A DNA stretch of 64,000 bases from assembly GCF_033118175.1 (NCBI RefSeq), contig NC_083685.1, forward strand, positions 129,886,501 through 129,950,500, given 5' to 3'. Below are positions 1 through 10,440 of the stretch, one piece after another; the first letter of the stretch is position 1; the number at the start of each line of letters is the position of its first letter. The notes beneath the pieces are model-generated. The model did not search any database. It was not told the DNA's origin and saw nothing but the letters and a program-made list of their open reading frames with translations. A program made the position numbers and the translations under genes. This DNA is from Dama dama (taxonomy: Eukaryota; Chordata; Mammalia; Artiodactyla; Cervidae).

Positions 1-657
1 ATGCCTGTCAGAGGCTGGCCATTCATTTCCACTGACGACTCTCTGGCCTTCTGAAGGCTTCGCAGGTCCCAGAGCCAAGAGTCCAGGCCCCAGTTTCCCA
101 GAGGCTGGCGGCCCTCCTCACCGCATCGTCAGTTTCCCGGCACATGCCTTCGCTGTCTCTGGAGAAAGGACCTCTTGCTGCAGCTCAGGAAGCAGCAGAA
201 GCCGAAGCTGGTTGGGCAGTGAGGTCTCCGCTGTCTGTTACTCACCCCCAGAGCAAGACGCCCCCTTAATCACCGGCGCCCCAACCCTTGCCGCCAGGAC
301 GGCGGTCTCCGTCTATCTCGCTGGGAGAGGCAGCAGAAAGGCGGCGGTGGAACTAGGCGCTGGGTGTGGGACCGGCCCCGCTCTCCGTGTCCCCGCGTGG
401 CCGCACTCCGCCTGGGGGGGCCTTCCTCGCAGATAGGAGCAACCCCTTTTCCCAGAAAGGCGGCCGAGCTTCCCGTCTGCGGCATCTTGGGGGAAGTGAC
501 TTCTCGGTGTTGGGGAATCATCTTGGCTTTTTCCCCTTTGGAAGGTGGTTCCCAGAGAAAGAGACCAGGCTTTTTTTTTTTCCTTTCTGGGAATGCTGAT
601 GCTGTTATTGTCAAGTCAATGGACTGCTCACTCATCCTGCTATCTCGATGAGATTGG
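1..657. other. single-copy block with moderate CpG content
   Basis: No repeat family is recognised here. CpG dinucleotides cluster at roughly 270-480, where several GGCGG/CCGCC words occur. Open frames are short and overlap in several frames, as expected of GC-rich noncoding DNA. It could be the edge of a CpG-rich regulatory region, but no TATA box or splice junction supports a first exon. Confidence 0.3.
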
Positions 658-665
658 TTTCTTTT

Positions 666-819
666 AACATTTATTTATTTGATTGTCTCGGGTCTTAGCT
701 GTGGCCTTCGGGCTCTAGAGCAGGGGCTTGTGGGATCTTAGTTCCCTGAAGGGGATCCACCCTGAATTCCCTACATTAGAAGACGAATTCCTGACCTCTG
801 GACCACCAGGGAGGTCCCA
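666..819 (-). mobile_element. CHR-type tRNA-derived SINE, antisense
   Basis: Read on the minus strand it begins with a GGACCTCCCTGGTGGTCC head followed by a tRNA-like part and ends in an A-rich tail, seen on the plus strand as a T-rich ATTTATTTATTTG start. This is the arrangement of cetartiodactyl CHR SINEs. The subfamily is not assigned. Confidence 0.75.
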
Positions 820-857
820 CAATGAGTTTTCTTAGGGAAGAAGAGATCTCAGATGGG

Positions 858-1043
858 CCCCCAGTTGGCACTAGTGGTGAAGAACCACAAGAGATGCAGG
901 TTTGATCCCTGGGTGGGGAAGACCCCCTGGAGGAGGGCAAGGCAACCCACTCCAGTATTCCTGCCTGGAGAATCCCATGGACAGAGGAGCCTGGTGGACT
1001 ACAGTCCATGGGGTCGCAAAGAGTCAGACACGCTGAAGTGATT
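858..1043 (+). mobile_element. Bov-tA-type SINE
   Basis: The tRNA-like head is degraded. The body has the CAACCCACTCCAGTATTC block and the GGTCGCAAAGAGTCAGACAC tail that ruminant SINEs share with the BovB 3' end. Confidence 0.85.
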
Positions 1044-1253
1044 AAACTACCACCACCACCGAAGTATTGACAACACTGGACTCTCCTGATTGTCCATTGA
1101 CATCTCGAGCCATTTCTTCTCTTTCTCTTCCTGGAGATCTTCCCTCTGTATCTGTATCCTTAAATGGGGTTCTTTAGGGTTTGGCCCAAATACCTCCTTT
1201 TATGCACCTCTTTCCCTTATTGTGAAGGCATTACATCTATTCCCATGGCTTTG

Positions 1254-1370
1254 AGGCTTCCCTCATAGTTCAGGTAAAGAATCCGCCTGCAATGCAGGAG
1301 ACCCCTGTTTGATTCCTGGGTTGGGAAGATCCGCTAGAAAAGGGATAGACTACCCACTCCAGTATTCTTG
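1254..1370 (+). mobile_element. Bov-tA-type SINE, 3'-truncated
   Basis: It has a GCTTCCCTCATAGTTCAGG head, a B-box-like GTTTGATTCC and the CCACTCCAGTATTCTTG block, then stops exactly where the next SINE head begins. The BovB-like tail is missing. Confidence 0.8.
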
Positions 1371-1568
1371 GGCTTCCCTAGTGGCTCAGCTGGTACAATG
1401 AATCCACCTGCAATGCGGGGACCTGGGTTCCATCCCTGGGTTAGGATGATCCCCTGGAGAAGGGAAGGGCTACCCACTCCAGTATTCTGGCCTGGAGAAT
1501 GTCAAGGAGGTATAGTCCCTGGGGTCCCAAAGAGTCACACATGGCTGAGTGACTTTCACTTTCACTTT
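1371..1568 (+). mobile_element. Bov-tA-type SINE, in tandem with the previous one
   Basis: The GGCTTCCCTAGTGGCTCAGC head, tRNA-like body and GAGTCACACATGGCTGAGTG tail are all present. It ends in a TTTCACTTTCAC repeat that is common after these SINEs. Confidence 0.85.
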
Positions 1569-1618
1569 CCATGGCTTTGAATACCATACCCTTGTTACCT
1601 TTATCAAGATCATGCCGT

Positions 1619-1779
1619 GGGACCTCCCTGGAGGTCCAGTGGCTAAGATCCTGCACGTCTAATGCAGGAAGCCTGGGTTCAACCTCTGGTCAGACAACTA
1701 GATCCCACCTGCCATAGCTAAGATCAGAGATCTCGATTGCTGCAACTAAGACCCAGTTCAGCTAAATTAATTGGAAAAA

Positions 1780-1787
<8 letters not shown>
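1619..1787 (+). mobile_element. CHR-type SINE
   Basis: It has a GGGACCTCCCTGGAGGTCCA head, a B-box-like GGTTCAACC, the CTAGATCCCACCTGCCATAG body and a poly-A tail that runs into a TA repeat. Confidence 0.75.
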
Positions 1788-1810
<23 letters not shown>

Positions 1811-1814
1811 TATT
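1788..1814. repeat. (TA)n microsatellite
   Basis: About 13 TA units follow directly on the poly-A tail of the CHR SINE, a usual birthplace for microsatellites. Confidence 0.9.
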
Positions 1815-1845
1815 TTAAAAGATCATGTCTCTGATCTTTTTAAAG

Positions 1846-1973
1846 TGTTCTCCAGGCAAGAATACTGGAATGGTTGCCATCCCCTTCTCCAGGGACCTTC
1901 CCAGCCCAGGGTTCAAGCCCTGCTCTCCTGCCTTGCAGGCTGATGTTTACCGTCCCAGCCACCAGGGAAGCCC
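1846..1973 (-). mobile_element. Bov-tA-type SINE, antisense, truncated
   Basis: It runs from TCTCCAGGCAAGAATACTGG to CACCAGGGAAGCCC, the complement of the SINE head. The BovB-like tail is missing. Confidence 0.8.
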
Positions 1974-2051
1974 TGAGTGAATCTGAGCAAGGGCACTCTG
2001 CTCCGTGCTCTGTGGCCACCTGGATGAGAAGGAAATCTAAAGAGAGCGCAT

Positions 2052-2132
2052 ATGCACATGTAGAGCTAATTCACTTTGCTGTACTGCAGAGAGTAACACA
2101 ATGTTGCAAAGCAACAGTACTTCAGTAAAAAT
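2052..2132 (+). mobile_element. L1 3' UTR tail
   Basis: The words CACTTTGCTGTACTGCAG and TAACACAATGTTGCAAAG followed by CAGTAAAAATT match the last bases of artiodactyl L1 3' UTRs. Only the tail is present. Confidence 0.6.
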
Positions 2133-2371
2133 TCATTGAGAAAATAAAATGCTCTCCTCATGTTCTGTCACTGTGATTGTTACAAAAGACAAACTTAAGC
2201 ACATCGTGCTCACATTAAAATTGCTTTTTCTTATGTTACTCTTAGGACAAGTTATCGATGAAATGAATAGCTAAATTTAATTGTAGATTAACTAAATAAG
2301 TCAATAATGAAAGAGCAGCAGTCAGTGATTCTTCTTTAATTTCAACATAAACCACCCACCTCCCACTATTT

Positions 2372-2521
2372 GGGGAACTTCCCTGATGGTTCAAGAGTTA
2401 AGATTCTGCGCTCCCAGTGCAGGAGGGCTGGGTTCAATCCCTGGTCAGGGAACTAGTGATCCTGCAGGCCGCCACTAAGATCCAATGCAGCCAAGTAAAG
2501 AAACGAATGAATAAAAAATAA
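2372..2521 (+). mobile_element. CHR-type SINE
   Basis: It has a GGGGAACTTCCCTGATGGTT head, the B-box-like GGTTCAATCCC and the TGGTCAGGGAACTAG body, and ends in an AATGAATAAAAAATA tail. Confidence 0.8.
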
Positions 2522-2979
2522 TAGCTTTAAGAAAACACTCCTCGGGGGGCCTGCAGAGCCCAGACCCTCTTATTGGAACCACCTCTCTTCCTTTGCTGAA
2601 CAAGTCGCTTCTCTTTTCTCTCTGGTAAGCCTCATCAGAGCTGCCCAGATAAGACAGAAAGACAGAGATGCTTGGCATCTTAACAGTTCCCAGGAGGCTG
2701 GCAGCGCTTCCCACAGTTGGGTTTCAGGAAATTCTCTCTGTTCCCTATCATAAATTTCCTTTTGGTTAACATGGGTTTGTTTTTCTTGTAACCAAATAGG
2801 CCCTAAACAGAAATAAAATTAGCCTTCTGCCTTTCCTTCTCAATATAACCCCAAACTTGTATCCAAATCATAATTTGCAAAGTCATCATATTTGAAAGCT
2901 CTGGTATATGTCCCAAGTCCAGGGGTTCATTTGCTGAGTTCTTCACAAGCAAGCTATCCTTTGCCAAGAGAAATAAAAA
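2522..2979. other. no recognised feature
   Basis: Single-copy AT-rich DNA. Short open frames occur on both strands, but none has splice context or a recognisable domain. Confidence 0.4.
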
Positions 2980-3243
2980 TTTCCCAGTTAAATGGTATAT
3001 TTTTAACTTTTTATTTGGAAATGACTTCAAATTTACAGATAAATTGTGGAAATAAAAATAATACGAAAAATACTCCCTATACCCTTTACTCAGATTCACC
3101 TATTTTTAACAGTTTAACCCAGTTGTTCTAGCATTGGTACTTTTTATCTAAACATACAGCCATCCGGCAGTATCTTTTTCTTCTGAACTATTTGATGGTA
3201 AATTAAATATAAATAAAATAGAAATTAAATATAAATTAAATAT

Positions 3244-3361
3244 ATCCAGGCAAGAATAATGGAGTGGATTGCCATTCCCTTCTCCAGGGAATCTTCCCAA
3301 CCCAGGGATTGAACCTGGATCCTCTACATTGCAGGCAGATTCTTTATCATCTGAGCCACAA
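3244..3361 (-). mobile_element. Bov-tA-type SINE fragment, antisense
   Basis: It has CCAGGCAAGAATAATGGAG and the complement of the tRNA-like part (GGGATTGAACCTGG), ending at GAGCCACA. It is nested in the ancient L1. Confidence 0.8.
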
Positions 3362-3365
3362 GTTG

Positions 3366-3566
3366 AATGCATGCTAAGTTGCTTCAGTTATGTCCAACTC
3401 CTTGCGACTTTATGGACTGTAGCCTACCAGGATCCTCTGTCCATGGAGTTCTCCAGGCAAGAATCCTGGAGTGGGTTGCTCCAGTAACTCACTGGGATCC
3501 TCCAGGGGATCTTTCCAGCCCAGGGATCAAACCCACATCTCTTGCACTGCCACCAGGGAAGCCCCT
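3366..3566 (-). mobile_element. Bov-tA/BOV-A2-type SINE, antisense
   Basis: It starts with a GCTAAGTTGCTTCAGTTATG tail complement and ends with CCACCAGGGAAGCCC. Some internal duplication of the CCAGGGGATC block is visible. It is nested in the ancient L1, directly after another SINE fragment. Confidence 0.8.
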
Positions 3567-3734
3567 AAATACATAGTATCCTAAGGATGAGAATATTCTG
3601 CCATATAACCAAAGTACCATTGTACACTCTGACAAATTAATACCAGCAAACATTTTATCTGATTCACCATTTGTATTCCAATTTTGTCAATTGACAAAAC
3701 AGAGTCCTATGAAGTGTTGCCCCACCCCAACTCC

Positions 3735-3931
3735 AAAGCTCAACGGCAAAGACGCCGCCTGCCAACGTAGGAGATGCGGGTTAGGGCCCTGGGTCAGGAA
3801 GATCCCTTGGAGAAGGAAATGGCAACCCACTCCAGTGTTCTTGCCTGGGGAGTGTCTTGGACAGAGGAGCCTGGTGGGCTACAATTCATGGGGTTGCAGA
3901 GTCAGACACGACTGAGCAACTAAATAACAAC
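3735..3931 (+). mobile_element. Bov-tA-type SINE
   Basis: The head is degraded, but GGCAACCCACTCCAGTGTTC and CAGAGTCAGACACGACTGAG are clear. It ends with an AACAACAA tail and is nested in the ancient L1. Confidence 0.85.
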
Positions 3932-4497
3932 AACCCCCTCTGCAGAACAGGATCCTGTCTAGAATCGGGTATGGCATTGATTCGTCATGCCTCTGACTTC
4001 TTTTCCTGCGAAACATTTCCAGTCTTTATCTTTTGTGATATTGACACTAGAGGAAAATACAGCCCGTCTTTTGTTTAATAGAGAGTTATTTGTCCCCCTG
4101 ACAATGAGATGTCATCTATGGAAGACACTTTAAATCCACACCAATACCCTGTTCCTCATCCAGTCGCCTTCCTGTATTTAGAATCTATCGATGATTCTTG
4201 CCTGACGTGCAAGGATGTTTTCAGGGATCGCCTGGACCGCATCCTGCCGCTGTGGTTGGGGATGATCATTTTCCAAGTACTCCCCTGCATCTACCAGTAC
4301 ACCCTAGGCATCAACTATTAGCAAGAGTCCTCCTTTCTCTATTTGTCTATTTTTCATATGAACTCATAAGTTCTTATTTTTTCAATTGCTTGCAAGGTGT
4401 CATTGTTTAATTCCTTCATTATTATTTAATAATTATATAACTCAATTAGTTTAACATTTAAATTGTCCTAGATTTGACTAGGAGTAGCCTTTCGAGA

Positions 4498-4499
<2 letters not shown>

Positions 4500-4541
<42 letters not shown>
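4500..4541. repeat. (TA)n microsatellite
   Basis: About 20 AT units, interrupted once by TGTA, lie inside the ancient L1 and directly before a CHR SINE. Confidence 0.9.
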
Positions 4542-4544
4542 AAG

Positions 4545-4666
4545 TTTTTTTTTTTTTTGGCCACACTACACAGCATGTGGGATCTTAATTACCTGAGCAG
4601 GGATCAAACCCATGCCCCCTGCTGTAGAAGCAGGAGTCTTGATCCCTGGACCACCAGGGAAGTTCT
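4545..4666 (-). mobile_element. CHR-type SINE, antisense
   Basis: It has a 13-T start (the poly-A tail), CATGTGGGATCTTAATTACC and the GGACCACCAGGGAAGTTC head complement. Confidence 0.8.
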
Positions 4667-4770
4667 GGTGTTCATATACACATATATTTGTATTGAGTTT
4701 CCCCACCTTATGTTCCAAGATCATCTTGTACTTCTCCTGCTCCAGACCCAGAATCAGCCATTTCTCTTAA

Positions 4771-5848
4771 TTATATTATAAAAGTGAGATATTGTGCATT
4801 CAACTTTCTGAAAATGATGCACGTGTATGCCTGCCTTGCCCTTTGCTATCAGAAAATTTTAGGCATACATGAGAGCAAAACAGAGAAACTCCAGTGGAAA
4901 ATTCCCCTAATGGCTTATTTCCCCCTCAGTTCCTTGGACAGGAAGATAGACCTCAATGTGGGTTGAATTCTCCCTATTGAGAATCGATGGATTATTATCC
5001 TAATTTTCCAAGCACCGATGCTTGGCATGCTTCTGCAGGTTTTATTGTGAGTTACGAGGCTGGTGATCAGCTAATCCAATACATTGCTCAGATCTTCCAG
5101 TTCACTAAGACCAAATATGACTGCTCTTTAAAGAATGCAAACTTGTTGGACTCCATATCTTCATCTACAAGTATAATGACTTTGACTAATTTTACACAAA
5201 AATATTGCCATGTGTGGGCTCCATAAATCTGTCTTATTTTGTTACTTACTACTCTCTCCAGCTGCTATGAGTTTAGCAGAAAATTGCCAAATCGAAAAAT
5301 AAGCTGTCATGTGGTAATATCTTGTTTGTGGGCATTTTTAATTTTTGTTATTATATATCTTGTGCTTAGAAATATATTGTCTTAAGATGTATTAAATACA
5401 TCTGAGCCTATGCTCAAGAAACAATCATTGCTACTTTTAAGAACAGAATGGAGAATTCAGGACACAAGGTGTTAGAACTTGAACTTTTTTTAGGAGATTT
5501 TATGTGACAAGTGTTAGCATCTCATCTAACTACATTTGCTAGATTACCACTCATCTTTAGGAACAAAATGTTAATGAAAACTCAAAATGCTGAAATGACA
5601 GTAAATGAACTTTTTCCCCGGCCTTTATATTCATGAGGAATGAAATTCTACAATTCTTTGAATGATGGGCAGTTACGTTGTTCTGAAAGGTTTTTGTGGT
5701 AGAGTTGATATGCTCAACAGGATTATCATAATGTAACCAACTTTCTTAAACTGCCATATTTAACTAAGAAGCACAGTAATAGAAAGTCTATGGTTAAAAG
5801 TTTAAATTGGTGAAAGTCGGTTCACAGGCACCTCCAATGGCTGTAGTT
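4771..5848. other. AT-rich DNA with no recognised feature
   Basis: Neither a gene nor a known repeat is recognised. An open frame of 79 codons at 4987-5226 on the plus strand has no splice sites or domain and is treated as chance. Confidence 0.35.
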
Positions 5849-6790
5849 GGACAACAACTACAGTCACTAAGTCATGTCTAACCCCATGGATTGCAGCATG
5901 CCAGGCTCCTCTGTTAGCCACAATCTCCCGGAGTTGGCTTAAATTCATGTCCATTGTACCAGTGATGCTATCTAATCATCTCTTCCTCTACCACCCCCTT
6001 CTCCTTTTGCCCTCAATCTTTCCCAGCACTGGGGCCTTTTCCAGTGAGTCAGTTCTTTGCATCAGGTGACCAAAGTATTGGAGCTTCAGCACCAGTCCTT
6101 CCAGTGAATATTCAGATTAATTTCTTTAGGATTGACAGGTTTGATCTTGCAGTCCAAGGGACTCTCAAGCATCTTCTCCAACACCACAATTCGAAAGCAT
6201 CAATTCTTCAGCCCTCAGACTCTTTTAGGATTCAAATTTCATCTGCACATGTCTACTGAAAACACCACGGCTCTGACTGTGTGGACGTTATAGTCATGTC
6301 TCTACTTTCTAATACACTCTCTAGTTTGTCATAGCTCTCCTTCCAAGAAGCAAGTTTCTTTCAATTTCATGGCTGCAGTCACTGCCCAGCATTTTTGGAG
6401 CCCAAGAAAATAAAATCTGTCATTTCTTCCACTTTTTCCCTTTCTTCATGCCATGAACTGATGGGACCAGACGCCATGATCTTAGCTTTTTGGATGACAA
6501 GTTCCAAGCCAGCTTTTTCACTCTCCTCTTTCACCTTCATCAAGAGGTTCTTTAATTCCTCTTCATGTTCTGCCATTAGAGTGGTATCATCTGCATATCT
6601 GAGGTTGTCATTTCTCTTGGCAGTCTTGATTCTAGATTGTCATTCATCCAGCCCAGCATCTCTCATGATGTACTCTGCGTATAAGTTAAATAAGCAGGGT
6701 GACAATATACAGCCTTGACGTACCCCTTTCCCGGTTTGGAATCAGTTGTTTCATGTCCGGTTCTATTGCTTCTTGACCTTCATACAGACT
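5849..6790 (-). mobile_element. BovB (RTE-type LINE), antisense, 5'-truncated
   Basis: On the minus strand this is about 940 bases of BovB: the reverse-transcriptase core, the region after it and the 3' end. The complement of a YADD-type catalytic motif lies at 6586-6597 and the 3' tail lies near 5850. The reading frame is broken by many stops, so it is a dead copy. RTE elements insert by target-primed reverse transcription, and the 5' truncation fits that. It is more diverged than the copies at 48.5 and 56 kb, so probably older. Confidence 0.9.
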
Positions 6791-6834
6791 ATTGTTTGGT
6801 TTATTAAATTTCACAACTCACAAGAAGTGAAATA

Positions 6835-7175
6835 GGGAGCGATTCTTTTTAGTAACAGCTTTTTTGAAGTATTATTCATGTACCATAAAGTTCACTTTTA
6901 CCGTGTGGAGTGCAATGGCTTTTGATGTGTTCACAGAATTGTGCGTCAGTCACCACCACCTATTGGGTTAGCCAAAACATTCGTTTGGATTTTCCAAACA
7001 CCTTGTGGAAAAACCTGAAAAAAAAAAAAAAAAACAGCCCCACCCACACAAATCTCATTTTCTCTCTGTGAATTTGCCTCTTCTGGACATTTCATGTAAA
7101 TGGAATTGCATGTTATGCAGTGTTTCGTGACTGGTCACTTTCACTTGTTATGTCACTTTTCCATTAGTAAGACTG
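6835..7175 (-). mobile_element. L1M-type fragment, antisense
   Basis: ACCATAAAGTTCACTTTTAC, the TCACAGAATTGTGCG block and CCTCTTCTGGACATTTCATG follow the order of an old L1 3' region on the minus strand. A mariner MITE is inserted in it. Confidence 0.6.
6961..7034. mobile_element. mariner-type MITE, one end degraded
   Basis: The left end, TATTGGGTTAGCCAAAACAT, is the terminal repeat of a ruminant mariner MITE. The matching right terminal repeat is replaced by a 17-A run, so only one end survives. Confidence 0.65.
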
Positions 7176-7239
7176 TGTCCGTCTTTATCAAATACCTGCC
7201 ACACACCATCAGTGTATTCAGGATCTTATCTCAGTCCTT

Positions 7240-7563
7240 ACTCTTCTCTGACCATGAAGAACTTTGGGGGAGAAAAAGCTGTCCAGCCATAGACTGTGTG
7301 TTTCAAAGCTTAACTGAGGCTCCAGAAACATGAGCAATACCTTTATCACTGAGTCATTTGATATGATTTGGGAACACCGAAACGGTCACTGAAAAACTAT
7401 CAGAGTTCAAATCTGTGATCAAAAATTCAGATGAGGGTGATACACTGAAAGGTTCTGCCTTAACCAACACTTCAGCTGAGAGAGGGTCGGGAGAGGTTGC
7501 TGAAATCCTGCTGCAAAAGGTGTATCAGGAAGATAAAGCTGAGTCTGAATATGTCATCTGATT
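7240..7563 (+). pseudogene. protein-like degenerate open frame, gene unknown
   Basis: Codons from about 7367 to the TGA at 7561-7563 stay open for about 64 residues with a composition typical of protein, rich in Glu, Lys, Ser and Thr (for example TEKLSEFKSV and GEVAEILLQKVYQEDKAES). Upstream, a stretch ending at 7333 is in the same frame, and a short piece between (from the ATG at 7330) is open in another frame. This looks like one coding stretch broken by at least two frameshifts. It sits between an L1M fragment and an MLT1 LTR. I do not recognise the protein. It could be a processed pseudogene, a decayed exon or chance. Confidence 0.3.
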
Positions 7564-7764
7564 TCCTTATACACCCAAGTGACTCATAACCTGTTCCTCT
7601 TTCATCACATGCTCAGCTCCACACCAACGACTTCACTTCTAATTCTTCCTCTGGAAGAGAGCATCTTATTTCAGCAAATCACTTCATAGTTGGCTGCATC
7701 CAGAACAGCCACCTGTGGTTCCTGGTGTTCCTTGTACAAATTCCATCCCCTCTTTGTGGGGGGA

Positions 7765-8204
7765 CTGGTCTTAGTGTCTTGATTCCAAATAGCAAAAGTG
7801 ATGGGATATTACTTCGGAAATTAAGTTATGAAAAGTCATGACTTCCATGTTGCTGGCGTCAGCTGGCTCTTTGTCATCTGCCCATCTTGACAGCCCCAGC
7901 TCACGTGGGGTAAGTCTGATGGGAGGACTAAGGGATGAGGAACTGGGACTCTGCACCTGCAGCCTACCAGGAGCTGAATTCTTCCGACAGCATCGTGATG
8001 AGCTTGGAAGCAGACCCACCCCTGGCGAGCCTCCAGACACCCGTAGCCCAGACTGACAGCTTCACTGAAGCCTTATGAGAAACCGTGAGCTGGAGGACCG
8101 GCTAAGCCATCTCTATGTTCCACACAAACTGTGAGATAATCAACGTTCTTTTTTTAAGTAACTGCATTTGGGGGTGATTTGTCACACAGCAAAGGATAGT
8201 TAAG
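7765..8204 (+). mobile_element. MLT1-type LTR (ERVL-MaLR), solo
   Basis: Typical words appear in order: GTGATGGGATATTACTTC, CAGCTTCACTGAAGCCTTATG, GAGCTGGAGGACCGGCTAAG, ACTGTGAGATAATCAACG and a 3' end GGGGTGATTTGTCACACAGC. No internal retroviral region adjoins it, so it is a solo LTR. Confidence 0.7.
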
Positions 8205-8205
8205 C

Positions 8206-8418
8206 AACATGCGTGCTCAGTCGTGTCCAACTCTTCTCAACCCCATGGACTGTAGCCCGCCAGGCTCCCCTGTCCATGGGATTCTCCAGGTAAGAATACT
8301 GGAGTGGGCTGCCATTTCCTTCTCCAGGGAATCTTCCCAACCCAGGGATCGAGCCCTCATCTCTTTGTCTCCTGCATTGGCAGGGCGATTCTTTACCACT
8401 AGCACCACCTGGGAAGCA
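8206..8418 (-). mobile_element. Bov-tA-type SINE, antisense
   Basis: It has GCTCAGTCGTGTCCAACTC, GAATACTGGAGTGGGC and the complement of the head with an ACCACCTGGGAAGC end. It inserted at the 3' end of the MLT1 LTR. Confidence 0.9.
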
Positions 8419-8789
8419 TAGCATAACGTGGTACCCTGCTATTTTGTATTTTGTGCTATAGTTTCTTAAACTGAAGGCAATGTGGAAGAAATACTTCCTC
8501 CATCCTGGGTTTTCACATCCATTCCTGCAGCTCTCTTTCCGTTCTCTCAACCTCATTTAATTACTGGGCCAAGCTAGCTCCCAATCACCACCCTACGGTC
8601 TCATATTCATTACACTATCTGGAAGTTTATCATCTTACCACTGAATTGTAACCTTTTATTCACAAACTCTGTTAACTTCTTAGTGTTAACCCAAACCAGG
8701 CTTTCTCAGAAGCCACATCAAAGCCCTCTTCAATGGAGGAAGCTTCTTTTTACCTACCCCATCCCACCCCAGCATCCTGCTCTGTCTCT

Positions 8790-8945
8790 GCCATTTACTG
8801 GTGATGGGAAACTGCGAGTTAATGCCACCCCTGCAAGCCTCCGTCTCTTCATTTCTTAAGTAGGATAACACCTGCTTCATAAGATGGCTGGAAAATGGTT
8901 GAAACGATATGGGCCAAAGTGCCTGACAGGGCTTATCCCTCACCA
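8790..8945 (+). mobile_element. MIR SINE
   Basis: CTCTGCCATTTACTGGTGATG, CTTCATTTCTTAAGTAGGATA and a GTGCCTGACAGGGC 3' part match the MIR core and its flank. It is strongly diverged. Confidence 0.6.
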
Positions 8946-9785
8946 TGGGCTCAAATGATAACTGGCTTTCATTTCCGGATACCCAGTCCTCATTCTTCTA
9001 TTCAGTAGGTGCTTACTGAATATTTCTATGGTCCCTTTTCAGAAGCGCCCTGGCAATGCAAAGATGAATGAGTCTCCCAGGCACTCACAATCTGCCAGAG
9101 GAGATAGTATTTATCACTCGCTGATTGTAATTGTTATTTGGTCCGTGATAAATGCCCACAGTCTGGGAACAGAGAAACCGGGTGCTTCATTATCCTGATA
9201 CGTCATCTTCATTAATTACATCTGCCTTTTTCTTTCCTTTGTGCTGGAGTCTACAGAATCCTAACTGACCCTCTAGCCTCACCCTCCAACTTCGGGTCAG
9301 TTTCTCTTTCCACTCCCGTCTCTGTCCATCACGCCCTAATTCCATAGGCTACCATATTCACACTACCTTGAGCACCTTTGTCTCACAACTCCTAAGCAGT
9401 TTTCAAATTTAAGGACAAGCCCACCTTGGTTCTCCATTGATACGACTTATCTTCACTCCTTTCCCTTAGACCTCATCTTCACACAAAAACACCTCTTCTC
9501 CTTCACGTGCTATTTCCTGCCTCCAAGGCTCTTCCTTCTGCACTGCTTGGCCAACTCCCACTCCTGCTGCTCAGCCTTGCCCTCCACCCTAAACTAGCTA
9601 ACGTCCAATCCATCAGTTTTCCTGCAGACTCTTGATGCGTCAGGCGCGTGGGACCCCTCGCTGTTCCCCAACACAGCACACAGCATCGCTCTCCCAACAT
9701 TGCGCTCCTTCGTTTGTTCCGTGAGGGGTGCCCTCTCCTCCCTGCTGGCATCAAGCTGATAGCATGATTTTTATACTTTATAATA
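8946..9785. other. single-copy DNA, possible ancient repeat debris
   Basis: A stretch near 9000-9120 (GTGCTTACTGAATATTTC, GCAATGCAAAGATGAATG) looks like old interspersed-repeat material. The rest is pyrimidine-rich single-copy DNA without a supportable gene. Confidence 0.35.
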
Positions 9786-9989
9786 ATTTTTTTAATCGGA
9801 GTGTAATTGCTTTATAATGCTGTGTTGGTTTCTGCGGTACGACACACGATTCAGCTACACGTGTACATACAAGCCCTCCATCTGGAGCCTCCCTCCCACC
9901 CCCCACATCCCACCCCCAGCTCATCACAGAGCACTGAGCTGGGCTCCCGGTGCGATGCAGCAGCTTCCTGCTAGCTCTCCATTTACACT
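9786..9989 (-). mobile_element. L1 3' UTR, antisense
   Basis: It has a T-rich start, AGTGTAATTGCTTTATAATG, a C-rich CTCCCTCCCACCCCCCAC block and CAGAGCACTGAGCTGGGC. These are the same blocks as in the antisense L1 copies at 16.4 and 58.4 kb. Confidence 0.8.
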
Positions 9990-10162
9990 CACCTGCCACT
10001 GCAGGAGATGCAAATTCAACCCCCGGATCGGGAGAGCCCCTGGAGGAGGAAATGGTGACCCACTCCAGTACTCTTGCCTGGAAAATGGCATGGACAGAGG
10101 AGCCTGGTGGGCTGCAGTCCATGGGGTCACAGAGAGCCAGACGTGCCTGGCTGACCGAGCAG
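9990..10162 (+). mobile_element. Bov-tA-type SINE, head-truncated
   Basis: It begins inside the tRNA-like part (CCTGCCACTGCAGGAGATG) and continues through ACCCACTCCAGTACTCTTGC and the CACAGAGAGCCAGACGTGCC tail. It adjoins the L1 3' UTR. Confidence 0.85.
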
Positions 10163-10440
10163 GCAGGAGCCACACAGCGTCTGGGCGTCCGTGCGGCTCT
10201 CTCGGTTCATCCCACCCCCTGCCTCCCCCTAGAACATTAATCCCCGTGCAAGGTCCGCTACCAAGGCCAGGGACACTGCTTGCTCTGAATGTGTGTGCCC
10301 CTTCCTGCCTTTAGCTCCCAAGAAGGCTATTCCTCCTCAAATACTTAAACTGCACTCTTGCGCCTACGTGGTCATGTTATAGTAGCCTGTGTGAGGTCCT
10401 GGGTGTGTCTCCTAACACTTGAAAGTTCAAATGGTATCGG

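Larger units (their letters stand above)
2980..4770 (-). mobile_element. ancient L1 (L1M-type) 3' region, antisense, split by nested inserts
   Basis: Blocks typical of old mammalian L1 3' UTRs lie in order: a T-rich start with CTTCAAATTTACAGATAAAT (about 3020), CTTTACTCAGATTCACC (about 3090), CAATTTTGTCAATTG (about 3680), TCGATGATTCTTGCCTG (about 4188), GAACTCATAAGTTCTTATT (about 4360) and CAGAATCAGCCATTTCTC (about 4750). Three Bov-tA SINEs, a CHR SINE and a TA microsatellite interrupt it, so it predates all of them. The exact subfamily needs an alignment. Confidence 0.6.

Noticed and set aside
9817..10314. 165-codon open frame on the plus strand
   Set aside because: It covers an antisense L1 3' UTR and a SINE.
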